Shown here piece after piece: positions 12,801-23,949 of a DNA stretch of 64,000 bases. A program made the position numbers and the translations under genes. Every line of letters begins with the position of its first letter. The first letter of the stretch is position 1. The notes beneath the pieces are model-generated. The model made no database searches and was not told the DNA's origin. It saw only the letters and a list, made by a program, of their open reading frames with translations. Origin of the DNA: Bryoerythrophyllum caledonicum (Eukaryota > Streptophyta > Bryopsida > Pottiales > Pottiaceae); contig OZ020515.1 in NCBI GenBank assembly GCA_963971425.1, forward strand, positions 13,842,291 through 13,906,290, written 5' to 3'.

Positions 12801-13644
12801 CTTATTACACAGGACATGTTGACGATGAGAGGGACCACCATGGAGCCATGGCGGGGAGCGCGGGAGAAGTCTACAAACCTCATGGAGGCTTTGATTGACC
12901 TTTGCACCCAGGAGGACGACGTAGTTTTTGATTTGACAGCATCTACTGGTAAGTATTCTTACTACGTCAAATTGTATTATCCTTCTTTGTATTACAACTC
13001 TAGTACTAATTATTTTGTTTATCTTGTATAGGGGCATCAATCAAGGCTTGCAAGGCTCTAAAGCGCCACATCTTGGCATTGGAGTCTGACCCGGATTTGG
13101 TTAAGGGGGTCCTCCAACCCTTGATTCCGAGATCGGTGGAGGTGGAGTCAGCAATGGCACCAGCGGTGGAGGAGGAGTCTCGTAAGCGCCCGTTGGAGCT
13201 CGATGACGATGAGCCAAAGGTGAAGACGGCTCGCAAGAGAACTTGTAAGTAAGTTCTCTAAGTCTTCTTTGGTGAATTTTGCATCCATGTGATTTAGAGA
13301 GTTTGTAATTTTATTTCTGACTTTAACAACACAATTGCTTTGATTTTTGCAATTGGTCGAGGTCGTTGATGGCTTCACCATCAACAACGTGGGAGGGGAT
13401 GTTGTTAAGGTTGTCAAAGCTGGTTAATAGTCCGCCACGGACATATGATTTGGCTCCTTGGGATGGTGGTGTTGCAAATGCGATGGCTGCACAATCATCC
13501 CCTCCAGGTGTTCCTCGAGCACCCCGTCATAGGTCCATCGCAAGGCAATTCGTAGACGATGAGGCTGATGGTAGTGGGTCGGAAAGCAGTGCCCCTTGTT
13601 TGGACGAGGATGACTTTGATGACTTTTCAGTGGAGGATTTGTGA
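9807..13644 (+). pseudogene. ParB/DGQHR-like plus N4/N6 DNA methyltransferase-like gene, degraded
   Basis: Read exons are 9,807-10,408, 10,500-10,701, 10,804-11,013, 11,135-11,353, 11,443-12,948, 13,032-13,252, and a probable last exon at about 13,364-13,644. Exon 1 carries FFFVWDGNHRHTAW, the D-G-x-H-R core of ParB/DGQHR-like domains, followed by a VPVRAVVIEP strand. About 12.0-12.15 kb encodes an Ala/Lys/Glu coiled coil. Then follow, in beta-class (PF01555) order, an IIDVPEG segment at the DPPY position, RGAREKSTNLMEALIDL, and across an intron VVFDLTASTGASIKACKAL with ALESD, the FxGxG/SAM-binding half. An acidic tail ends at 13,644. Damage includes TGA at 10,837 and TAG at 11,794, 11,884, 12,274 and 12,678, a frame change near 12,350, and a substituted DPPY catalytic motif. 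It is probably an inactive copy of a mobile-element or virus-like gene. Intact relatives would join DNA-site recognition to adenine or cytosine-N4 methylation, but that role is inferred. Confidence 0.7.
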
Positions 13645-14470
13645 TTCCTCTATTTGGATTGTTTTTTAATTTTATATGGGGCCTACTTTTGTTTTATTTT
13701 ATCTTTGAAATTGTCGATGTCCCATCTTATATTAATTGAAACACATGGAATGATTTAACACATTATCAAACAACTCTATTCCATTATTCAATCCATCCAT
13801 AAACCAAGGTATTGTTGTGTGTTACATGTAGACAAAACTGAGTACTGTATAAAATTCATAAGAAATTGTAGTAATGTAGAGAATTTACCACGTCTTTTGT
13901 AGTATGCTAAACAACATGAACGTGTTTCCGTGCTTCGTACCATACGCAATCGTTGGTATCAACCACTTTTTATTGAAGTATGTCAAATTCTCAATTACAG
14001 GTGGTTCCCACACCACAAGTATCACCTAGATATGATATGGATATCACCTAGGTATTATATGGATATCGCCCTGGTATTATATGGATATCATCTATGTATT
14101 GTAAGGGTATGGCCTTCCATTAATCCTTTTAATTTTTCAATTATTGGGAGAGTTTTATTCTCAATGAAATAAATACAAATACGACCAATGAGTAATTCAA
14201 ACCTGTTTTGTTATCCTAACCTAAATACCAAACCCATAAGTGCCCCTTTCATTTTGAAGAAAAATTGTTGCTCTAAGACCATCAAGTTGTCAACAATTCA
14301 GACTTCAATATGTCCAAATATTGTAGAGTTTTACATGATTTTTTACATATGTCAAGATAGACTAAATATAACCTACGGCCATAGGCGTTGCTTTCAAATT
14401 TTGTAAAGAAATTGTGGAAAAAAAAACAATAAAATTCAGTGCTCACCGTTCGCCGCTCGCCGCTCACGGC
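13645..14470. other. Spacer between the 3' ends of two convergent genes
   Basis: AT-rich DNA with no coding signal, lying between the stop of the plus-strand ParB/methyltransferase gene and the last exon of the minus-strand ParB/HAD gene. It presumably holds both 3' untranslated regions. It includes a 22-bp minisatellite at 14,020. Confidence 0.5.
14020..14107. repeat. 22-bp minisatellite, four units
   Basis: Four consecutive 22-bp units of the form TATCACCTAGGTATTATATGGA with one to several changes per unit. The last unit is the most diverged. Confidence 0.9.
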
Positions 14471-16618
14471 TCACAAGATAGCAATCTTGAGATGGACACC
14501 ATCATCTTTGTAAAGCTTCCGTTGAGGAGTACAATCGGTTCTATCTTGAACTTCAGCAAACATCTGCTTGAGAGGTGAAGGGGATGCAACAGGCACTATC
14601 CCAGCCCTCCGCTCCGGAGGGCTATCCACAACATCATCATCGACCTTCTACTTGGAGAAGTCCATGATAGCAGAGGCAGCATCAGTTGCAGTGCACATAA
14701 GATATGGTTTCGATTGCTGGGGCTGGGAGATGTCGCCACCATAAGACTCAGAGTACTCCGGAATGACGCTAACATCCAAGGGCAGCATACTACCAATATT
14801 CAGGCATGCGGTAGGATCAACACTAGACTTTGAAACCTGAAATACATTGGAATAAAGCAAGGAATGAGAGAAAGAACATGAACACATGCGAGGCAATGAA
14901 ATTATGATTGACTCGAAGATAAGTTCATGGAATCATAAGAAGTGACAAACACGACAAATATGTAGAAGGAGAAAACAAACGGATTTATATATTAACAATT
15001 TTCAAAATATATACAAGATTTACAAGTACGTTTTAGCTACAAGTAAATCACATAATGTATCCGGCGCACTAAACCTACATTGAAAACCCCTACATATATG
15101 AAGTTCCCCTATATCTTGAACATGAGTTACTCCTACAACTATTTAGGAGCTCATTTAAAAATATTAGGAATCTCGTACGCAGTACCCATGTTCCTTGTGG
15201 AGAGCGCCATTCCATCAATGATATGCTTCATTATAGGACTATCACGCACCAAAGGAGGTGTCCCTATACAATTACTATCGACGTAATTCTTCAACTGCCC
15301 GAGAGGACATTCAAAATGCAAGCGGCGAAGCCACGAAAGAAGGGTCCCGGTGAGAACATTATCATTTGTATCTCCGCGTCTCCATGGAGGCAAGAAGATG
15401 GCGTTCCCGGTAAAATTACAAACACTCTTCTCCGGGCTGTCGTCTATAAGAAGAGTGTTGTTGGAGTTAAAGACTACCGGCTCATGCCGAAGGCTAAACA
15501 ATGTTCTCGACAAGGTTTTCAAAAACATCCGCTTCTACTTATTATCTTTAGCCATGAGATACACATTCCGCGAAGTTTTTATTTGAGAACATTTCTCTTG
15601 ACCTAGAACAAGAAAAGGAGGTCCCAGATCCTTGAAGAGACAAGCCGCGATCGCCTCGACTGTGGATTTCTTCATAGAGCTCTAGATGACGACAGAGTTC
15701 AGAAAGTTTCTGATAACCGATACGAACTCACGAACACCAAGACGAAAGTAGACCGCCTTTGGTCCAATCAAGGTAGGAATGGTGGACGAATAATCAGTCC
15801 ATTGTGAGCTATGCACGGTAAGCCTCATAGCAATAGAGACTGAATTCGTCACGCATAGAATGACATTCAAATCCATGACGAGATTTAGCCACTTTGCTGG
15901 TCCGGCGCTCTCAACAACGGACACAGTTCTAGGAACAAGGTCCTGGGACAGGACCAACACACAATACAGTCAATGGTAGCAATAAGTGGTAGGTACCTGA
16001 TAAAATGCAGATTGAGTAATATGCAATGGAATTGCCACTGCTTGCACAAATTCCCCCCCACATAGCGACTGGGATACAACTATCCCAATTGGAGACTTCA
16101 ATGCAAGAGGACGGTGGACAATGTCATCCAATCCGATCTGAGAAACAATTGAAGAAAATGAATCGTTAAACAATTCTTTGAATTATGATAACATTGTATA
16201 TACAAAAATATACACTCCTCGTAAAGTACATCAAAATGCGTATGGATCTGACGCCTGCATGGAAACACATCCAAGAAAAAACCTACTGAGTCTAAGGTTG
16301 AGCACAGTCATTTCAAAAAAACAAGGCTGCACTTCGTGATAAAACGGCCAAAAATGTATTAAAAAGCTAGCCAACCTTATCCACCTCTGATGACTGTGGT
16401 CCGCAAGGCTTAGGAGACGGCTCGTAGTCGACGCGCTCCTCCATGCACACCTCTTCTCCCGCCACCGCAGCTACCGCATGAAACGACTCTTCTACAAGTT
16501 GAGCAGGGACCGAAAGAGTCGAACCGCCAGGAGCACCATCAACATTGACATCACGCACACGAACAGCAAAGCCGACCCCATCTGCCATAGGCAAAATCGG
16601 AGTTGAATTGGAAGGCTG

Positions 16619-16800
16619 AGTATCCTCGGGTCGAGGATACGCAGAAGGCCGGGACGATGAAGAGGGGATATCCCCAAGTAGAACTGGCACCTCAACCGAA
16701 ACGACGGCTTCTCCAAGTGGGTTAGATGATGTGCAAGCTTGCAATCCAGTTGAACGAGACTGAGACCCAGCGAAAGTGTTATCCTCGGTGCGAGGATAAG
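16619..16800 (-). repeat. Two 19-bp palindromes inside coding sequence
   Basis: TATCCTCGGGTCGAGGATA at 16,621-16,639 and a variant with centre GGTGC at 16,780-16,798 lie in the reading frame of the coiled-coil/Ser-rich part of the minus-strand gene. Each is read as a YPRxED peptide (YPRPED and YPRTED). They belong to the same palindrome family as the intronic copies. Confidence 0.85.
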
Positions 16801-17368
16801 TGGAGGGATGAGACACGACGGATCCGGATGGAACAGCGGGGATGGGAACCGAAATGTGAGCTTGCTCAGAAAGACGTTTGTTGAGTTCCGCCAACATCTG
16901 CGCTTGGATCTCGGCACAAATTGACGCCGCCATTCTCTCTTTCTCTTGAACAGACTCTGCCCGCTGCCTCTCGAAAGCAGATTCCATCTCAGCTTGTCTC
17001 TTCTGGGAGCCTCTAATTGTGCCAAGATTGTCTGCCTCTCCTGCTGCTCCAGAAGGCGTTGGTTGCGTTGGTGCTCATAAAAGTCAGCACCAGGTTCGTA
17101 CTTAACAGGCAGCCCAGGGGCCAGAGCATGCCCAACTGCATTTGCGAAGGCGTCATCAGGAAAAGATGCGCCCTCCACCGGAGACCGAGGGGCCGGAGCA
17201 TGCCCAATTGCATCTACGGAGGCGGCCTCATGTAGGGGAGCGTCCTCTAGATCCATCGTAACCATCATTGTCACCACGGTCGATGCCCCCACATTCTGAT
17301 GTACTGGGACGATCTCCACCTTCATCATCATTGGAGTCGGACATATTTGACAACGGTACGAGCGATGG

Positions 17369-17500
17369 GAACATCTGCTGTGGGGGCGGTACCAGCGACG
17401 GAAACATCTGCAACAAGGGCGCTACCATCGACGGGAACATCTGCTGCAGTGGTAGAACCAGCGACGGGACCGTCTGGTGCAGGGGCGGTACCAACCAAAG
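17369..17500 (-). repeat. 33-bp minisatellite encoding an 11-residue repeat
   Basis: Four in-frame 33-bp units within exon 3 of the minus-strand gene encode repeats of the type VAGTAPTADVP on the minus strand. The last unit is the most diverged. The period keeps the frame, consistent with expansion while the gene was still translated. Confidence 0.85.
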
Positions 17501-18105
17501 GAGATATGTCAGGACCTCCTTGAACTTCCATATGAACGGCTTCGCCGTCCACCGGAAGGTCTTTGTCCGCGAGCACAGGAGGTCGGCGAGGCGGCGATCT
17601 ACTACGAGATCTATATGACGGCTCACTATCATCCAAGCTAAGGATCGAAAGATCGACGCCGTCATTGCTCCCATATGGATTGACGAGCAAGGGAGAGTCA
17701 TCCTGAGGAGGCTGCTGAGTCGGAGCACCGCTACCAGATGCCCGGAGGGTATCGGGGGAGTCCTGCCGAGATCCAACACCAGAGCGTTGAGCACGTTGGC
17801 GAACACGTTCAGCCCTCCTTGGCGATATTCGGGCCCTTGGAACGCGTTCCGAAGGTGCAGCTTGAGCGGTTGACGTAGATGCACCTCCAGCGTTGGAAGG
17901 CAAAGGCTGAAGGTAAGTACAGTCTTTGTGGATGAAATCATTCATATCCAACTGAAAAATGCGCTGCATTTGACTCTTGTACTGAAGCCGGAAGGATTCG
18001 TCAATGAGTCCATAGACAGACATTCCAAACATCTGCATGAGAAAGAAGAAATTAAGATTAGAAATTGGATAATGGGACATACAATCTGAAATGAAAACAA
18101 TTGTC

Positions 18106-18234
18106 TATCCTCGACTCGAGGATAAACCACTGTAAGACTAATGATCAGACAAAACTATCTATCCTCGACTCGAGGATAGAATACAATGTTACAGACGACA
18201 GCATACCGTGAGGTATATCCTCGACTCGAGGATA
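18106..18234 (-). repeat. Three 19-bp palindromes in one 230-bp intron
   Basis: Perfect copies of the palindrome at 18,106-18,124, 18,160-18,178 and 18,216-18,234 (centre base C on the plus strand, so G in gene orientation). All lie inside the intron read between 18,262 and 18,033 of the ParB/HAD gene. Spacing is 54 and 56 bp. Confidence 0.95.
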
Positions 18235-19629
18235 GACTACAATAATTCAAATGAGAACGTACCAGATTGGCCAGCACAAATTTGGAACCACAGAAAATTC
18301 CGAAAATCCTCTCCTTCCGGTTGCAAAAGTCCCGGAGTAGCTCCAAGTAAAACTCCATCCGTAATTCCGAGCCGTGGACGGAGAATTCTGCCTCCAGATA
18401 CGTATTCTTCTCTTTGTAGAAGAATGTATCTGGTGCAGAATAAAACAGCCTCACTTTGTTGATGAGCACGGAAGCCTGGGGATGACGCTTCTTCACTAAG
18501 AAGAGTAGGTTCACATCCGTAACCTTAGCCCTCGACGTCCCGTAGTACATGCGCTCATTCGCTGACGAGCAGACGGGAGAATACCGGGCCATCCGCTTTT
18601 CGGCAAACTTTGCAGCTTGCAACGCGCGATTGGCAGAGGAGGTGATCCAGATCCAAACATGAGGAGTGCTCATGTTTGGGGTACTCTTTTGCAACTTCAT
18701 GGCATTCATGAAGTCTGCAAAGTATGGTTCATCCAGGGATCGTCCTTGGACAGCCAGCCGGGAACCTCATGGAGGTCAAGAAGTCCCAGTGTGAACTCCT
18801 TAGAATCATCTGGAGGGGTGAAGTAATCACCAAACTCCAGCTTCTCTGCATTAAACTCGCGGAGTTTCACATAACCATCGTGCGGGGTGAACAGATTCTT
18901 CAAATGTAGAAATTTCTTGAAGAACGGAAGAACGTTCAGGAACTTCTCCAGCAGATGAGATGCTCGTTTCAGCTTCCCTGCATTGGTCAACCTCATCAAC
19001 CAGAACTCTTTGTCGGGTTGACATAGGAGCACGTTGTAAGAAGCAAAAGACACACGATGTTTCTCCTTCCACTCCTTCCACATTGCGTCGTCGATCGACC
19101 CATTTGGAAGTAAAAACAATAAAGATGGGTCGATGTGCACCAGCTCTTACATGACGACGCGCTTCTTCTTCCTTCGATCAGCCCACTCCTCGTAGTGGTA
19201 GCGCGATCCATGTACTACGCCAGTCCTACGAAGGGTGACTTTTGGATAACCTTGCCCGCGATCACTGTCAACCAGGTAAGTGAACAAATCTCTTAAATCT
19301 TGGTCGGATAGATGACCCAACCTCTTAAAAAACTCGCGGTGGATTGGCGAAGGCTTGAAACCCCTAGCGTCCTTATATGGATAAGCTGTGTCGGGGTTTA
19401 CGATGACTCCGCGGCTGTGCTGATCAAGGAATTCTTCCCAGAGGTTGAAAATGTCATCGGGTAGAGTGATGACCTTTATCTCGTTCGTAAGGTCCGATGA
19501 CTTGTTTACTTGCTTTCCTTCTCTCGTGGGATCGATGTTCTGGAAGCGTGTGACAATCAACTTTGCAAACAACTGCAACACAATACAGACAACCTTAGAA
19601 AAATAAATCATGGATACATCATGGAAGAG

Positions 19630-19725
19630 TATCCTCGACTCGAGGATACTATAACAAGTAGCATAGAACATATTAACTAGCGGGTACACAAATGGGCATG
19701 GAAGATTATCCTCGACTCGAGGATA
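19630..19725 (-). repeat. Two 19-bp palindromes in a 174-bp intron
   Basis: Copies at 19,630-19,648 and 19,707-19,725 lie in the intron 19,746-19,573. The first is flanked AG..CT and the second AT..AT, so each palindrome extends by two further complementary bases. The intron happens to stay open in frame, so translation through it yields YPRVED. Confidence 0.95.
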
Positions 19726-21171
19726 ATTAAGGAACTGGAACCTTACCAAGTACTTCTCTTGGTCGAAGTTGACACCGTTTATTCGCAAGTCGCCCTCGTC
19801 ATGTTGGTAGCTGGGTCTCCCAGAGTTGAGCCAAATTCTTCTACAGCTTGAAATCTGGTTCCCCCACGTAGGCTGGGCATGATCAAGGTAGTTGGTGTCG
19901 TTGTAGAACTTTGAAATCCTCTGCAACTTCAGAGGATCGGTTGTCCACACAACATATGCATCCCAATGGCACAGGTCCCGCTTGCGCTGCTCCCCGCATT
20001 GCTCAACACGTTGAAGTCTTCTGGAAGCTTCGACACCGTGTTGTCCGTTGATGAGCATGAACTTCCCATCCTTGATATCGTCCCAGGAATTGGGCTTGTG
20101 CGTTATTGGTTCTCCCGCGTCATCGATTGGGCAGATGCAAATCTTTTTACGCTGATTTACCTCTCCAAGTTGGACCAGAAAGTCCATGGAGTTCCTCACA
20201 ATTCCCTCCTCCATCCCACGAATAACGAACTGGGCTTTGGCGGGCACACACTGTTCGATGTTTACGGTGAATGTAGACTCGAACGGGAAGCATGACTTGC
20301 ACTCCTCCCAGTACAGTCGTTGGGACTCCGTTATCTTCTCGAAGTCTACTTGTGGGTCATTCCGCGATTTCACCGACGTTGCAGCCCTCGTAACAGTCGA
20401 GGTCGAACTCCCACCGGCAGTAGCAGTCTTTTTTCGTTTGGACGGTTCGCCTAGATTTGAAGCCATCTCAGAAGCCCTTCGTGGAGCACCACGACTCGTG
20501 CTTCGAGTCGCATCTGCCGCTTCTGTAGTAACCTCAGCGGCTGTTGCGCTCTTCTGCTTGGGCCGACGACGAGGGGGAGCTACCGGAACCGGACGGGCCT
20601 CAAAGTTCGTAAGGAGTTGGTGAATACGAACCAGTCTCCGGTTAACCTTTTCAGCGTCGTTGTTTGACCACGGGCTATATTTTTCAAACGCTTCACGCAA
20701 CGCCCCCTGCCCATGTTTGTCGGCACCCTCAAGCAATTCGTTGAAGTTGAATTGCCCAGATATGTCACCCACTTTCACAATAGTAGAGTGAAAGTGAGGA
20801 AGGTCCTCACCAGCATCGTTCACGGCCTGGATACCGAGAATGATGTAATCGCGTCGACGCTGCTCCACGAACGTCACTCTTTCATTTTTGTTCAACGGAA
20901 CATATGGAATCTCTTCTTTTAGTTTGAAAGAGAGAAGAACGTTCTTCTCTGACCTACAGAAGGACCATCCCAGGATGTCGAGGTTGAACGACCACAGCTT
21001 CCCGTAGTTCTCGACGACGTCGTCAATGAAAGGCAACCGGGCGACGAGATTTTCGAACTCCGTAATGAAGTATGATGACCCCGAGTAGTCGTAGTCGTCG
21101 ACGGGATCCATCGGGATTGGCAAGCTGCGTAGAGTCATAAGAAAAACGAGTGAGAAAGTTGACGCTAACAT

Positions 21172-21857
21172 TATCCTCGACTCGAGGATAGATATTTATC
21201 GAGTCTAGCTTCATTAAGTTCATTTTTTACGTTTATCCTCGACTCGAGGATAAAGGCATTCTCTATGTTGTTAATTTAGATAATATTTCAATACAAAGAT
21301 CAAATTTATCAATTTTTGTGAATTTTACCTGGTGAGGTACTCAGAGGTTGGATTCTATCCTCAACTCGAGGATACAAAGGACTCTTGGGGATGAGATTCT
21401 CGTCAGCTTACTACATGCATCTATTACATATGCAATTAGTTTATTCTGATTTTTTATTAGTACCGGGTTTGTTTTTAACTTTAGAATGCACAGGAAACTA
21501 CTGGATATACAAGTATCCTCGACTCGAGGATACTTCAATCTGTTACGGAAGTGTTTTTTGTTATATTACATCATGCATTAGTATCAAACGACAGAATTAT
21601 TGTAAGTTGTCGAATAGTTCAATGTTTCTTAGTTTCTTAAATGAGCTGTATGCACAAGGTTGATACTTATCCTCGACTCGAGGATAGGTGGGACTGCGTC
21701 GAAGGGATTTCTTTAGCTTTATTCTTATGTAAAATTGTATTTGACTGACTTTTATCCTCGATGCGAGGATAAACTGTAAATAGAGTATTGACTTTTATCC
21801 TCGACTCGAAGATAAGCTATAAGCCGACGGACTATCTCGTATTCTTGACTCAAGGAT
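21172..21857 (-). repeat. Cluster of eight palindromes upstream of the ParB/HAD coding start
   Basis: Copies start at 21,172, 21,234, 21,356 (one mismatch), 21,514, 21,668, 21,753 (variant centre), 21,796 (one mismatch) and 21,839 (strongly diverged). They lie directly upstream of the acceptor at 21,125, so they sit in a 5' intron or leader. Copies become less perfect with distance from the gene. Confidence 0.95.
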
Positions 21858-22380
21858 AAATTGTGATCCCTCTTGAATCTGATACCCTCACCCCAGTAAT
21901 TACGGATTATATTATTTAGATGAGATCAAAATGAGACTTCTGCATTGCAACTCACATGTGATGAAAATTATTACCTTTCAAATGAAATGGGAGTCTGTTG
22001 TGTGATTGAGCTTTACAGTTGCACACAGTGCAGTGACCTGTGGAATAATGCAATGTCACAAAAGTAATCCACACAATAATATGGACAATGAAACACAAAA
22101 CCCGTCGAAATGTAAACTCAACGAAATCTACACTCCAATGTTATCACAAAACGTGCAATGTGTTGTTGAAACCCTAAACCCTGCCAGAATCTTGTAAAAT
22201 GCTATATTGCAAAATTCGAACAAATGAAACCCTGAACGCACTAAACACTTAACCTTAAACAAACTGAACAATCACATTCACAAACCCCTCGGAAGAAAAC
22301 AAGGTTAATCAAAACCCTAACCAAAACGAAACTCAACTAAACCCTAAAACGAACTAAACCTCACGAACACAGAACCGAAC

Positions 22381-22560
22381 AACACACACACACACCTAAC
22401 AACACACAAACTCCTAACAACACACACAGACACACACACCTCACGAGCCACACACGAAACACACACACGAAACACACACACTCACCTAACAACACTATGA
22501 CCGCACAACGCACACACACCTCACACCTAACACACCTCACACCTTAGAATGCAAACCACA
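22381..22560. repeat. AC-rich microsatellite
   Basis: Irregular (AC)n with CCTCACA, CCTAACA and CGAAACA interruptions. Confidence 0.9.
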
Positions 22561-23120
22561 ATACACACCTCACAACACGGAACTACAACTCCAACCTCAC
22601 CATACACACCTCTCAACTCACAACGTGACCTAACACAAACTGATAGAGAGAGAAGGTTGCGCAAAAACATACTACGTGAGAAGTTGAAAAAGAAGAGAGT
22701 GAGAGACAAGGGTTTGATAGAGAGAGAGAAGAGCTGTGACGAGAAGATAGAAGAGATGAGGAAGAGAGAATGGGGAGAGAAGTGAGGGAGTCGCGGTGGT
22801 TCACCGCACCGCCAAATTCCGTTTTGGGCAGCGCGGAGCGGGCAGGAGAAACGGGCAGCGGGCAGCCAAAAAAATTTAACTCAGCAAAGGGGACTTTTAC
22901 TGCAAAGGGGACTTTTTATTTCCAAATTTTTTCACCTCGTCTTGAAATTGAAAAACATCAAGTCTAAAATAATGTCTCTAATTTATGTGCAAAAATATAA
23001 TTTTTGGTGGTTCTTTGTCACTCTACAATAACAATGGCTTTTAGTGTAGTGGACACCAAATGCAAACCCATATACAAATTTAAAAGTTATCCATTGATGT
23101 AGTGACAATACTATACACTA

Positions 23121-23196
23121 AATGTCAACTACTATAGTAAATGTCAACTACTATAGTAAATGTCAACTACTATAGTAAAGGTCAATTCTATAAGTA
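23121..23196. repeat. 19-bp tandem repeat
   Basis: AATGTCAACTACTATAGTA occurs three times in tandem (23,121-23,177), followed by a degenerate fourth unit. Confidence 0.9.
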
Positions 23197-23949
23197 GTGC
23201 AACATTATATTTTTTACTTGTGTACATTTAGTGTATGTTACCTAGAAAATTACAATGTGTACATTTTTAGCATCAAAATAAAGAAGATTTTAAGCGCATG
23301 TAGAAAGAAGAAAAATATTTGCACGAGGAATGTTTAAAAACAAAAGAACGTACATATGGAACAAATGGAAAATCCCAAAAAATTGACAACAATAAAATGG
23401 TTCTGTGTAGAAAAATTGAAACTATAAATACTAGATTAAAAAAATTTGAACTTTGACTTAGAAGAAAAGAGGGAAAAGAAAGGAAAATTGGAATACAAAA
23501 CAACATAAAATATCTAATAAAAATAGAAGTTTCCATTACATACTCATTAGATATTCATTAAATATGCATCAAAAATTCATTGAAAATTTAATAAATATTA
23601 AAATATACATTAAATATACATTTTTAAATGATTATCTATTCATTAAGTATTATTTTATAATTTTGCAAATATACATTAATTTTGATATGTTAATCGTCTT
23701 TGGAAAAATAAATGTGAAACTCTAAATTTTTACTAAATGCTATTGAAGTATTTTCTAAATGATCTTAAAATATAATAATACTCAATAAGTATTCATTAAA
23801 TATACATATGTACAGTACATTAAATATTTGTCAAACATATCAATATACCTTAAATAAACCAATTTTCTTTACATACTAGTATATAATTTTTTCAATATTC
23901 TAAAAAAGATACAAAGATACATTAACTATTGTTTAATCTTTAAAGATTT

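Larger units (their letters stand above)
14471..21124 (-). pseudogene. ParB/DGQHR-like plus FCP1-type HAD phosphatase-like gene, degraded
   Basis: Read exons are 21,124-19,747 (ATG at 21,111 after a CAG acceptor), 19,572-18,263, 18,032 to about 16,370, 16,137-15,997, 15,942 to about 15,165, and 14,836-14,471. Exon 1 holds FMLINGQHGVEASRRL, with KLQRISKFYNDTN downstream, the pattern of ParB/DGQHR-like domains. Exon 3 is Pro/Ser/Arg-rich, has an 11-residue repeat, then a coiled coil (EQQERQTILAQL and following). The 15.9-15.2 kb exon shows LVMDLNVILCVT, where FCP1/NIF-type HAD enzymes have DxDx(T/V) (the second Asp is Asn here), then FRLGVREF and LLIDDSPEKS with NAIFLPPW. Damage includes TAA at 19,147-19,149, frameshifts near 18,740, 17,345 and 17,010, and TAG at 15,682-15,684 and 15,535-15,537. 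Treating all of this as one gene is inferred from co-orientation and matching splice phases. The HAD part could be a second gene. Confidence 0.6.
21125..22800 (-). promoter_or_regulatory. 5' region of the ParB/HAD gene with telobox motifs
   Basis: No coding signal. Besides the palindrome cluster, the region contains AAACCCTA motifs at 22,169-22,182 (two overlapping, AAACCCTAAACCCT), 22,312 and 22,339. AAACCCTA (telobox) is a known promoter element of plant growth-related genes and also resembles plant telomere repeat. An AC-rich microsatellite follows. A promoter role is inferred from position only. Confidence 0.35.

Noticed and set aside
15223-15606. 127-codon plus-strand ORF
   Set aside because: Antisense to the HAD-domain exon, whose LLIDDSPEKS and NAIFLPPW motifs mark the minus strand as coding.
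18106-21857. Regularly recurring palindromes looking like a CRISPR array
   Set aside because: Spacing is irregular (54 bp to over 1 kb), repeats are short, and the host is a eukaryote with introns. The motif also occurs in two unrelated genes.
22169-22346. Interstitial telomere
   Set aside because: Only one pair of adjacent repeat units; the other motifs are isolated, so telobox-like promoter motifs are the simpler reading.
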